A stretch of DNA of 64,000 nucleotides from Desulforegula conservatrix Mb1Pa. Lineage in GTDB: Bacteria > Desulfobacterota > Desulfobacteria > Desulfobacterales > Desulforegulaceae. The position numbers and the translations under genes are program-made. Of this stretch, positions 1 to 7,513 are shown in pieces. The DNA lies in assembly GCF_000426225.1 (NCBI RefSeq), contig NZ_AUEY01000002.1, positions 1 to 64,000 of the forward strand, given 5' to 3'. The stretch's first letter is position 1, and every line of letters begins with the position of its first letter. The notes under the pieces were generated by a model that was not told the origin of the DNA, did not search any database, and worked only from the letters and a program-made list of their open reading frames with translations.

Positions 1-267
1 CCCCATGTTACTGGAGGTGGTAAAGCAGCTGTAGAGCATCCATCCTTCAAATGGGTCAATATAATACTTGGTAACTTAAAAAATGCGCTCAAAGGTACTT
101 ATCATGCAATTAATCGCAAGCATGTTCCGCGGTACCTGGCAGAATTTCAGTACAGATTCAATCGCCGATATGATCTGCCGTCCATGATTCACAGACTGAT
201 TTATGTTGCTCTTAGGACTCCACCCATGCCATCAACCATGCTTTCTATGGCTGAAGCAGAGTGGTAA
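1..267 (+). pseudogene. IS1595-family (ISXO2-like) transposase, C-terminal fragment
   Basis: Frame 1 is open from the window edge to TAA at 265-267 and gives about 88 residues. They contain the IS1595-type transposase C-terminus: HPSFKWVN, LKGTYHAI, then YLAEFQYRFNRRYDL, followed by a proline-rich end (RTPPMP). This region follows the DDE catalytic core in the family. The upstream part lies outside the window, so whether the transposase is intact cannot be judged. I saw no clear terminal inverted repeat in the 260 bases after the stop. The family call rests on the FQYRFNRRYDL signature and is fairly secure. Confidence 0.75.
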
Positions 268-529
268 TCAGATTTCTTTTTAGATGCTCTGGATTCGTGG
301 ATGAAGTGGAATGAGGAAAATAGAGATCTTTACGGATTTCTCATTTTTTGATTAGCCTAAAAACTCAATTCTTAATTTCTATTTTGGATTTGTACCTTAG
401 TATGGTATGTGTTTTAAGCCTTCGATTACCCTGGCAACAGTCTTTTTTTAAGAAGAAAGTTCTGGAATAATAAGGCTTTGGCTCCAGAGAGAAACACTTC
501 AAACGGATTCTTCTCAGATAACCAAGAAG
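268..529. other. Intergenic stretch after the transposase
   Basis: No convincing ORF. The sequence is AT-rich with several short A/T runs and leads into a parS-like palindrome. I see no clear IS end or promoter. Confidence 0.5.
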
Positions 530-545
530 TGTTTCACGTGAAACA
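530..545. promoter_or_regulatory. parS centromere site (ParB-binding palindrome)
   Basis: TGTTTCACGTGAAACA is a perfect 16-bp palindrome. It matches the widely conserved bacterial parS consensus TGTTNCACGTGAAACA at every position. ParB dimers bind this site, load and spread to form the segregation complex. It sits 35 bp before the first gene of the 581-3269 operon, not beside parAB, so ParB spreading could also affect that operon. I found no second copy in the window. Chance occurrence of a perfect 16-mer palindrome of this sequence is very unlikely. Confidence 0.85.
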
Positions 546-580
546 TTTTGATTTAACCAAGCAATACTATAGGTTTTAAA

Positions 581-1255
581 ATGAAGCTGCCTCTTGATAA
601 ATACTTCAAAAAATATGAAGGCCTTGTGAAACTGGTTGATGAAGCCTTTGATAAAGTGAAGTCAGAATATGGCGACTGTGTAAAATGCGCTAGCGGGTGT
701 TCGGACTGCTGTTTTGCAATCTTTGACCTGACGCTCATAGAAGCAATGTATGTTAATTATCATTTTAATCAGAAATATACTGGTGGAACAATCCGGCATG
801 ACATGATTGAGAGGGCGAACAGAGCAGACAGAAAACTCCATAAGCTGAAGAAAAAAGCTCATGCTGAAACAGTGGAGGGCAGAGATGAACTCTCCATTAT
901 TGGAGACATGTCAATGGAGCGAGTCCGGTGTCCGCTGCTAAGCATGGAAGACAAATGTGATCTGTATGAGTTCAGGCCAATCGCATGCAGAGTCTACGGC
1001 ATTCCAACATCCGCAATGGGTGTAAGCCACACCTGTGGTAAAACATCATTCGAACAGGGCAAAAAATATCCTGCGCTGAACATGGACATGGTCTACAAAA
1101 AGCTATACGAATTCTCGGCAGATTTTATTTCGGAATTGCCAACAACATACACAAGAATGAGCGATATGTTAGTGCCAGTATCCATGGCGATTCTCACTGA
1201 GTACAATGATGAATACCTTGGAATTATAAATGATGACGAGACTGGAGATAAGTAG
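581..1255 (+). CDS. YkgJ-family cysteine-cluster protein (putative Zn/Fe chelating)
   Basis: 224 residues, soluble, no signal peptide. It has the YkgJ pattern: an N-terminal C-x2-C-x3-C-x2-CC cluster (CVKCASGCSDCC, about residues 33-44). A later CPLL, then C-x2-Y-x2-RPIACRVYG, supplies further cysteines. The family is predicted to bind zinc or an Fe-S cluster; no enzymatic role is established. It is the first of four closely packed genes (next start 3 bp downstream). The putative parS site lies just upstream. No strong Shine-Dalgarno precedes this ATG, so the start is moderately uncertain. Two other proteins of this kind occur in the window (6231-6914 and 54390-55226). Confidence 0.8.
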   Translation: MKLPLDKYFKKYEGLVKLVDEAFDKVKSEYGDCVKCASGCSDCCFAIFDLTLIEAMYVNYHFNQKYTGGTIRHDMIERANRADRKLHKLKKKAHAETVEGRDELSIIGDMSMERVRCPLLSMEDKCDLYEFRPIACRVYGIPTSAMGVSHTCGKTSFEQGKKYPALNMDMVYKKLYEFSADFISELPTTYTRMSDMLVPVSMAILTEYNDEYLGIINDDETGDK

Positions 1256-1258
1256 ACT

Positions 1259-1639
1259 ATGGCAAAAGGCGGAAGTCATATAGAGTTTTCCAAAGAGGAA
1301 ATCGCCGACAAAAAGAAGGCCATTTTTGAAAGTATGGGTAAAAGAGCCCAGGACAGAGTATTAAAAAAAGGATATGATGTTTGGGATCCCTTTGAAGAAC
1401 CAAAGGATCCAATCGATATAAGAACAGATGTTTCAGAAAGAACAAGCCAGCAGCTCATAAGAGAATTTTTACAGGGTTTGAGCCATGAAGACTACAGCAC
1501 TTCTTTTGCCAGTGGAGCATGGGATCTCTGTATTGGCATTGTAAACAAAAATGAAAAATTCCTCGGTATGTACGAATTTGCTGTCTGGTATAACAATCTT
1601 CTCATCAGGGAAGGTCTTAAAGACAAAAATAAGGGGTGA
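1259..1639 (+). CDS. Uncharacterised conserved-looking protein (126 aa)
   Basis: I do not recognise the family. It is a soluble, charged protein of 126 residues with a lysine-rich N-terminus and an aromatic C-terminal part (WDLCIGIVNKNEKFLGMYEF). It starts 3 bp after the YkgJ gene, and its stop overlaps the start of the methyltransferase gene by 4 bp (GTGA). It is therefore very likely translated as part of the 581-3269 operon. No membrane segment, signal peptide or known catalytic motif is visible. Its tight coupling to both neighbours suggests a shared role, but nothing in the sequence says which. Confidence 0.7.
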   Translation: MAKGGSHIEFSKEEIADKKKAIFESMGKRAQDRVLKKGYDVWDPFEEPKDPIDIRTDVSERTSQQLIREFLQGLSHEDYSTSFASGAWDLCIGIVNKNEKFLGMYEFAVWYNNLLIREGLKDKNKG

Positions 1640-2451
1640 TTTTGTTTATCCCCTTGATAAAACAGACCATTGAAAAATCACTGGTAGAAAAACCAGAGGG
1701 TATTGTAATTGCAAAACTGATCTCAGAAATCAGAAAAGCATGTCCAAGTATTGACAGACAATCAATCAAAGAAGCGATCCGGACTCTTCTTGACGACGGA
1801 TCGCTCATGTATGTAAATAGACTCGGACAGACAATGATAAGCACAAATGTCAACCGCCCTGTCAAAATATCAGAAAGAATATGGATTGCCCCTCCGAACA
1901 CAAGCCTTCACGATATCTCGAGCGGGAGCGTGCTTATAAAAATTAGCCCGGGAATAGCATTTGGCAATGGTATTCATCCGACCACCAAAATGTGCCTGAA
2001 AGCTATGGATTTTATATTTATGTCAGGCGCGAAGATAAAATCAATGCTTGATATTGGCACAGGTACAGGAATCCTTGCAATTGCGGCATCACTTTTAGGC
2101 GCAGAAAAATGCATCGGGACAGATATAGACGCCTGTGCAAGGTCAGAGGCAAGAGCAAATATTATTTCCAACTCTATTTCAAAACAAAAAATTGACATAA
2201 TAGATACAGAAATAGGGTTACTCGCCCTCCAGCCTGACCTTGTAACTGCAAACCTTAGGTATCCGACGTTGATATCAATGTCGGATTTAATTGCATCGGC
2301 AGTAAACAAGGAAGGATATGCAATACTTTCAGGCATGCGCCCGGAAGAAAAAGAATTTGTTTGCAAAAAATACTGTAAAAAATTTGAGTTATTGCAGGAA
2401 TATAGTGAATCAGGATGGAATGCACTTCTACTCAAAACAAACACGATGTGA
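1636..2451 (+). CDS. PrmA-like methyltransferase with N-terminal winged-helix region
   Basis: 271 residues. Residues 1-70 look like a winged-helix domain (alternating helices, then GSLMYVNRLGQ). From about residue 80 it resembles ribosomal protein L11 methyltransferase PrmA: FGNGIHPTT (109-117) and the SAM-binding glycine loop DIGTGTG (139-145), then an acidic strand end (GTDID) and TANL in place of the usual NIL motif. Real PrmA proteins have a different N-terminal domain, so the substrate may not be L11. The GTG at 1636 overlaps the previous stop. A TTG at 1642 preceded by AGGGG at better spacing is an alternative start. The position inside the YkgJ operon suggests modification of a partner encoded there. 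Confidence 0.7.
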   Translation: MILFIPLIKQTIEKSLVEKPEGIVIAKLISEIRKACPSIDRQSIKEAIRTLLDDGSLMYVNRLGQTMISTNVNRPVKISERIWIAPPNTSLHDISSGSVLIKISPGIAFGNGIHPTTKMCLKAMDFIFMSGAKIKSMLDIGTGTGILAIAASLLGAEKCIGTDIDACARSEARANIISNSISKQKIDIIDTEIGLLALQPDLVTANLRYPTLISMSDLIASAVNKEGYAILSGMRPEEKEFVCKKYCKKFELLQEYSESGWNALLLKTNTM

Positions 2452-2459
2452 CAGGTTAA

Positions 2460-3269
2460 ATGATGCAGCTGACAATTGAAAAAACCCAGGTCAACCTTCC
2501 GTTCAGGATGTTCATGGAAGGCAAATATGATGAATTCATAAAAAAATACCGTATCAATCCAGAGATAGGGCTTGATGCTGTAGCATTAGATCAGTATACA
2601 GCGGAAGACTATAAAGCTGCATCCCATTTTTTTTCTGATTTGGGTAGCAGGATTACAATTCATGGGCCATTCATGGATCTTTCAGCAGGATCCCAGGATC
2701 CAGCCATAAGGGACATAACAAAAATAAGATTTGCCCAGCTTATAGAAGCAGCAAAAATTCTAAAACCGGTTCATATAGTATGCCATCCTGGCTATGAATC
2801 GAGGCGCTATTCCCAATTTCGGGAATCCTGGGTTGAGAAGAGCCTGGAAATATGGACCTGGTTGGCTGAAAAACTGGGAGAGTCAGAATGCAGGCTCATG
2901 CTTGAAAATGTATATGAAGATGGCCCAGAAGATATCAAGATTTTTTTTGAAAGGCTCGAAAAATTTAATGTGGGCTTTTGTCTTGATACAGGGCATCATT
3001 TTGCATTTGGAAAGGCAAGCCTCGAAACATGGATAAAAGAACTGGGGGGATATATCGGCCATATACACCTGCATGATAATTGCGGAGACTCGGACGGCCA
3101 TATGCCTCCTGGCCAGGGCAGAATTGATTTTAGCCATTTACTCAAATATCTCGATGAAAAAAGGAACTGCCTCCCAATAATTACATTTGAACCGCATGAA
3201 GAAAAAGACTACTGGCCCTCCCTTGAATATCTGAAAAAATTTTTCCACAAACAAGAAATAAAAACTTAA
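2460..3269 (+). CDS. Sugar phosphate isomerase/epimerase-like TIM-barrel protein
   Basis: 269 residues of the xylose-isomerase-like/AP-endonuclease-2 superfamily. Metal-ligand signatures appear in order: HGPF near residue 70, VCHPGYE near 110, MLENV with the conserved glutamate, FCLDTGHHFAFG, HIHLHDNCG with a following DGHMPPGQG, and a late TFEPHE. These match the metal-binding Glu/Asp/His set of the family. The substrate cannot be told from sequence. It is the last gene of the 581-3269 operon, 8 bp after the methyltransferase. Two adjacent ATGs (2460 and 2463) are both possible starts after AGGTTAA. Confidence 0.8.
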   Translation: MMQLTIEKTQVNLPFRMFMEGKYDEFIKKYRINPEIGLDAVALDQYTAEDYKAASHFFSDLGSRITIHGPFMDLSAGSQDPAIRDITKIRFAQLIEAAKILKPVHIVCHPGYESRRYSQFRESWVEKSLEIWTWLAEKLGESECRLMLENVYEDGPEDIKIFFERLEKFNVGFCLDTGHHFAFGKASLETWIKELGGYIGHIHLHDNCGDSDGHMPPGQGRIDFSHLLKYLDEKRNCLPIITFEPHEEKDYWPSLEYLKKFFHKQEIKT

Positions 3270-3291
3270 TTTCCGGCAGAGTTATTATTGT

Positions 3292-3317
3292 CATGACTGA
3301 TAAGAATTATCAGCCAT
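3292..3317. other. Hairpin between convergent genes
   Basis: CATG-A-CTGATAA / GAA / TTATCAG-C-CATG forms an 11-bp stem with one mismatch in the 88-bp gap between two convergent genes. No U-run follows on either side, so it is at best a weak bidirectional terminator. Confidence 0.4.
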
Positions 3318-3357
3318 GTCTGTAAAAGCGAGGATGGAAAAAAGGCAAAGATACAAA

Positions 3358-5079
3358 CTATCCAGAGACAGTTCTTAAATAATTTGCCGCCATCCTTGGC
3401 GAGATCCTCGAGTAAACATCAAAATCACTCATTATTTCAAGTCCCGGTATAATGGCCTTAACAACAGGGAAATCCGTATCTTTTCTCGAAATATCCACAT
3501 AGACCGGCGCGTAGCCGTTCGAAACAAGTGTCTGTTCAAGTATGTAAAGATCCTGATAAGGATTTTCTGTCGTATAATCCGGCAAATCTTCAAGAAGAAG
3601 GGTTTGAAGATTTTCAAAATGACTTCCTGAAGGTGGGCCATAGGGAAAAGGATATGGGGTCTCCATGAGCGCTGAAAGAAGCGCTTTTTTTGCGCTCAAA
3701 CCAGCGCCGGTTCCTTTCAGTATTCTTCCTGAACTGTCAACAACGAAGCACCTGTAGCAGGGTATGCCAATTTCATTTGAAATATCCTGGAACTGTATTT
3801 GAATTCCGCGGTTAGCATACGCAGAAAATAACTGAGACAGCTCCTGATCATTAGTTGAAATTTTAAAGCAATGAGATCTGTCAAAAACAGAAATGGCATC
3901 ACAGTCCCTTTCTATGCATTCTATAAGAGCCGCTGTCTTGGCCATGGCCATATCTGTATGAGCAGCAAGGCCGGTGGAACCGAGACCTGAAAAAAGATCT
4001 ATCTCGTCGAGATTGGAAAATAAATAAACCATTTGAACCGGGACAAATATTTCATGCAAGCCGTCCGCACCTATCTGTTCGCCCAATGTCCACCAGAGAG
4101 GCTCGTCATTGTAAGGAATTTCAAGCTTAATACAAGAGGGATCGAGGGCGTTGTTTGATATTTCAGAAAAGCGAGAATAAACAAGGGGACGTTCATTTTT
4201 GCATTCTGTGATCAAACACGATTCAACAGAAGCATAAGAACAGTATCTTTCAAGAACCTCCATTACGCATGAGGCCCTAGCATCATCGAGATAGAGTCCT
4301 TTGCCATAAGCCGTGTGAATCCCTGAAAGCAAAAAATTATTTCTGCCGGAATCGATGGATCGGTGAAGTTTCCATTTGCGCAGCAGAGCAATTGGGCTTA
4401 GGGAAGAGACATGACGCATTTCAGATTCAAAGAAAACCCCTGCATTTTCCAGTTTGTCAAAAGCAAGCTTGGCTGCTCCAACAGCAGAGATAATTCTCTT
4501 TGGATAGTCATGCTCTATATGAAAGGAATCAGAATGAATTGCCCCAATATGCAAAGAGCCTGATGAACATTGATGGCAGGAAAGGTTAATGCTGCTCCGC
4601 AGCATAAGAATATCATTGTCTGCTAATTTCTTTAATGGATTGTGATGAACAATATTATCACGAAGTATGGGAATCAGTTTCAAGTCAATTTCTCTGTCCT
4701 GTAGGTATGCGGATCGAAGATTGATGAGAGGTGAATTAATGACAGCCGCATCAAAATCAAAAAACAGGGAAAGATCTTTTAATTCTGGATTTAATAAGCA
4801 CGACTCCAGAAAAACGGATTGGACCGGAAAACTCCAATCAGAACGAGATTCTAATAAAGAGATCCATTCCGCAAGTGGCAATGAGCATATACAATTAAGT
4901 GCATGCCCATGCAGAAAAGTATCCATCGGTCTTACTGAAAGTAAATCTAACATGTCGTTCAAAGTCATGCGGTCTGCTGGTACACAAGTAAAATAACCTG
5001 TTACAGCCTCTGTGCTATCAAGCCTCATCTCAAAAGAAATCGTTCTGTTACATACCATCAGGGAAATAATCCTTCTCAC
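3358..5079 (-). CDS. Stand-alone YcaO-domain protein
   Basis: 573 residues. YcaO proteins use ATP to activate amide backbones, forming azolines, thioamides or amidines, or act as accessory factors in S12 methylthiolation. The C-terminal two thirds carry the YcaO nucleotide-binding pattern: GKG (259-261) followed by EVLERY (274-279), then SGLGSTG and ECIERD (387-392). The C-terminus IPGLEIM is also family-like. The N-terminal ~200 residues are not YcaO and contain a CHQC motif (168-171). The region matching the usual Mg-binding EA-x-Q-x-R segment reads ETPYPFPYG, which is atypical. No RiPP precursor, TfuA, docking or dehydrogenase gene is adjacent. The GTG start overlaps the end of the upstream DUF2064 gene by 32 bp, so the two are co-transcribed; an ATG at 5058 is an alternative start. 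Confidence 0.8.
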   Translation of the reverse strand: MRRIISLMVCNRTISFEMRLDSTEAVTGYFTCVPADRMTLNDMLDLLSVRPMDTFLHGHALNCICSLPLAEWISLLESRSDWSFPVQSVFLESCLLNPELKDLSLFFDFDAAVINSPLINLRSAYLQDREIDLKLIPILRDNIVHHNPLKKLADNDILMLRSSINLSCHQCSSGSLHIGAIHSDSFHIEHDYPKRIISAVGAAKLAFDKLENAGVFFESEMRHVSSLSPIALLRKWKLHRSIDSGRNNFLLSGIHTAYGKGLYLDDARASCVMEVLERYCSYASVESCLITECKNERPLVYSRFSEISNNALDPSCIKLEIPYNDEPLWWTLGEQIGADGLHEIFVPVQMVYLFSNLDEIDLFSGLGSTGLAAHTDMAMAKTAALIECIERDCDAISVFDRSHCFKISTNDQELSQLFSAYANRGIQIQFQDISNEIGIPCYRCFVVDSSGRILKGTGAGLSAKKALLSALMETPYPFPYGPPSGSHFENLQTLLLEDLPDYTTENPYQDLYILEQTLVSNGYAPVYVDISRKDTDFPVVKAIIPGLEIMSDFDVYSRISPRMAANYLRTVSG

Positions 5080-5746
5080 TTAAAATCCTATTGAGTCTTG
5101 GACTCAGTGATCTGTTTTCGTTAAGGAAATTTTTATAAAACTGGAGATCAGACAAATCATCAAGGTCTCTTAAGGGCATAATCGTGTCATGCGTTAGTCC
5201 TCTATTTTTAATTTTCGATACAGTCTCGGAAAAAACAGAAGGAGAGCTCCAGGCTATCCCGGTAAAAAAAGATTCACATAATGATTCCTTATTCAATCCT
5301 ATCAAATAATACCCACCATCCTCGGCAGGGCCAAGCACGGCATCATGGCTGGAAAGAGCGCTGAAAGCAGAATCAATATGATCTAAGGATATTGCAGGAA
5401 TATCCGAACCAAAGCAGGCAATTTGATCAAAACCAAGGCTGATTTGCTCCATAAATGAATTAAACATTCGCCCCCCAAGATCTGAACCCTTCTGGGGTAA
5501 AACATTATCAACAGATAAGGAGTATTCGGCAGAAAAAGAAGTGGCTGCCTCCGGAGGATAAATATAAAAACAACAGGAAAATAATTTCTGAAAAGCAAAT
5601 TTGTCAATCAGATCCGAAAGCATGGCTTGATAAATCAGACAGGATTGTTCATGACCCAAGGAACTGGACAATCTTGTCTTTACTTTGCCAGGCTCGGGGT
5701 ATTTAGCAAAGATAATAATGGTTTTTGAGGGGTGAGACTTTATCAT
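5048..5746 (-). CDS. DUF2064/TIGR04282-family glycosyltransferase-like protein
   Basis: 232 residues. The N-terminus IIIFAKYPEPGKVKTRLS is the signature of the TIGR04282/DUF2064 family, which has a nucleotide-diphospho-sugar transferase (GT-A) fold. CFGSDIPAI supplies the DxD-like metal site and GPAEDGGYYLIGL the conserved acceptor-side motif. Some relatives act in arsenosugar synthesis; nothing here points to arsenic. It is the first gene of a two-gene operon with the YcaO gene, whose start lies inside this ORF. Upstream is a long repeat-containing intergenic region. Confidence 0.85.
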   Translation of the reverse strand: MIKSHPSKTIIIFAKYPEPGKVKTRLSSSLGHEQSCLIYQAMLSDLIDKFAFQKLFSCCFYIYPPEAATSFSAEYSLSVDNVLPQKGSDLGGRMFNSFMEQISLGFDQIACFGSDIPAISLDHIDSAFSALSSHDAVLGPAEDGGYYLIGLNKESLCESFFTGIAWSSPSVFSETVSKIKNRGLTHDTIMPLRDLDDLSDLQFYKNFLNENRSLSPRLNRILSEKDYFPDGM

Positions 5747-5777
5747 GGCATGAAATAATTTTATAAACCTGACATGG

Positions 5778-5907
5778 CCGCAAAATTACGGGTTTGTCAT
5801 TCCGGCGAATGTCGGACTTAATCCGGCATCTTTATATTTTCAAATACTTCCGGATTCAGGACTGCGCCGGAATGACGGAAATCGGACTTTTTATGAGTTT
5901 GTCAAAA
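5778..5907. repeat. Dispersed palindromic repeat, copy A
   Basis: Contains the family core CATTCCGGCGAATGTCGG, then TCCGGCATC, then GCGCCGGAATGACGG, and the outer end CGGACTTTTTATGAGTTTGTC. Both CCGG-type arms can pair to form a long hairpin. It fills a gap without genes. Confidence 0.8.
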
Positions 5908-6230
5908 TTCACATTCGCTATTTTGATCTGTGAATGTGGCTATAAGCGTAACCTTAAAAAGAATATTTCAGTTAATATCTTGGGCCAAGCCTTAATTAAT
6001 AAAAAGTTCAACGTCAAATAAAATCTATAGGCGTAAGAACAAACCTTGAATTATTGGAGCAGACTTTAATAAAAAACAGCCAATGCCAGAAAATACAGAT
6101 AAAAGCTCTGGCATGAAATTCTATAAATATGAACTGAAAATGATCATGATATCGGTTATGTTTTGACCTATCATTTTATGAGTGATATTGATTTCGATCG
6201 TTTTAATGATACGTATTTATGAGGTTCTAT
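5908..6230. other. Intergenic stretch, nothing recognised
   Basis: AT-rich and without a supported ORF. Several short palindromic words occur (for example around TGATCATGATATC at 6142-6154), but no promoter or RNA could be assigned. Confidence 0.4.
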
Positions 6231-6914
6231 ATGAAAGCAATACAGATTCCAGGGTTAGGCGAAATTTCATCATGCATCAAGTGCGGAGCCTGCTGCCGCC
6301 TGAGCTCACCAGATCTTTTTCATTCTGACAGTCATTTAATTGAAAGGGGAAATATCCCTATTAAATATTTATTTACGATGCGCGAAGGTGAACCTTATAA
6401 AAATCCTAAAACGAGGAAGCTTGATCACCTGAAATCAGACATAATCAAAATAAAGCCCCGGGATGAAGAAATACCTTCATGCCTCTTCCATGATGAAGAG
6501 ACACAGGAATGTGGCATTTATCAATCAAGGCCATCTGTATGCCGAGCATTCAAATGCTGGGACAAAAGGCAAATTGATCCGGTGAAGACATCTCCCTTTC
6601 TTACAAGAAAAGATCTGCTAGGAGAAACAGGGATGTGGGATCTTATTCAGGAGCATCAGAAAAGATGCGATTACAGAAAAATGAAAGACTATGCGGAAAT
6701 CATACTTGCTGAAGAAAATCAGGAAATGGGAAGAGAAATTGTCTCTATGCTCTCCTATGACAGATCAGTGAGGGATACCGCAATTGAAAAAGGTAAAATG
6801 GATAAAGACCTTATGGATTTTTTGTTTGGCAGACAGATGATTGTTTCACTTCCGTTATTCAAGCTGAAATTAGAAACAGGAAGCATGGGAAAGCAGATAT
6901 TAACTCGTTTGTGA
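6231..6914 (+). CDS. YkgJ-family cysteine-cluster protein
   Basis: 227 residues from the chosen ATG. The N-terminal cluster C-x2-C-x2-CC (CIKCGACC, about residues 15-22) and the later CLFHDEETQECGIYQSRPSVC with CRAFKC match the YkgJ pattern, in which these cysteines are predicted to bind a metal or Fe-S cluster. The C-terminal 70 residues are helical and unlike those of the other two relatives here. An upstream in-frame ATG at 6219 exists, but GAGG lies 6 bases before the ATG at 6231, so the latter is preferred. It is a single gene with a long upstream gap. Function unknown. Confidence 0.75.
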   Translation: MKAIQIPGLGEISSCIKCGACCRLSSPDLFHSDSHLIERGNIPIKYLFTMREGEPYKNPKTRKLDHLKSDIIKIKPRDEEIPSCLFHDEETQECGIYQSRPSVCRAFKCWDKRQIDPVKTSPFLTRKDLLGETGMWDLIQEHQKRCDYRKMKDYAEIILAEENQEMGREIVSMLSYDRSVRDTAIEKGKMDKDLMDFLFGRQMIVSLPLFKLKLETGSMGKQILTRL

Positions 6915-7011
6915 ATAAATCAGCAGTATTCCTCGGATTCTATTTATGAAAAGATTATTCATAACAACGATAAATAATGGATTAATCGAAGAAATTCACA
7001 CCAAATCAATA

Positions 7012-7034
7012 CCTGCCCCATATAAAGGGGCAGG
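7012..7034. terminator. Hairpin between convergent genes
   Basis: CCTGCCCC - 7-nt loop - GGGGCAGG is a perfect 8-bp GC-rich stem, lying just past the stop of the ComEA-like gene. No good T-run follows on either strand, so termination is only probable. Confidence 0.45.
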
Positions 7035-7043
7035 CAAAATCAA

Positions 7044-7400
7044 TCAGTTTTTCGGGGCCTTTTCAGGAGCAGCGGGTACACTTTTCTGAACAGCGGCCGG
7101 AGGCGCAGTTCCTTCAGCAGGCTTGACCTGGGCATCGTCTGATACAACAATAGTATCTTTATTTGTCTCAAGTATTTTTGGCCCGACTCCCTGCACAAGC
7201 GTTATATCCTCGGGTTTTTTGAAAGGCCCATTCTTGTCTCTATAATCAATTATCTTCTGGGCAATTTTGGGACCGACCCCTTTAAGCTGCTCAAGTTCCT
7301 GAACAGTAGCCTTGTTAATATTGATTTTGTTCATGGCAAAAAGAGGGGATGCAAAAAGGAAAAAACCGATGGCGAGAACAAGCAAAAGTCTTTTGAACAT
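7044..7400 (-). CDS. ComEA-like exported helix-hairpin-helix protein
   Basis: 118 residues with a clear signal peptide (FKRLLLVLAIGFFLF, cleavage after SPLFA). This is followed by a double HhH domain: ININKATVQELEQLKGVGPK, IAQKIIDYRD, NGPFKKPEDI, VQGVGPKIL. That is the ComEA/T2SK DNA-binding module, which in competent bacteria binds incoming DNA in the periplasm. The C-terminal 35 residues are Pro/Ala-rich and probably disordered. AAAGGAGG precedes the ATG. No other competence genes are adjacent, and small proteins of this kind are common in non-competent bacteria, so a role in DNA uptake is unproven. Confidence 0.85.
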   Translation of the reverse strand: MFKRLLLVLAIGFFLFASPLFAMNKININKATVQELEQLKGVGPKIAQKIIDYRDKNGPFKKPEDITLVQGVGPKILETNKDTIVVSDDAQVKPAEGTAPPAAVQKSVPAAPEKAPKN

Positions 7401-7513
7401 AAAAACCTCCTTTAAGTTGATTTAATAGCAAAAAGCCTCGCAAGAACAAATAAAACAGGAATAAACCATTAAATCAAGATAAATATCACAATGACTCAGT
7501 TTTTAATATTTAT

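Noticed and set aside
5794-6021. 75-codon plus-strand open frame
   Set aside because: The first half is the dispersed palindromic repeat copy A; no ribosome site or domain. Not a RiPP precursor candidate for the nearby YcaO, as it lacks any leader/core-like character.
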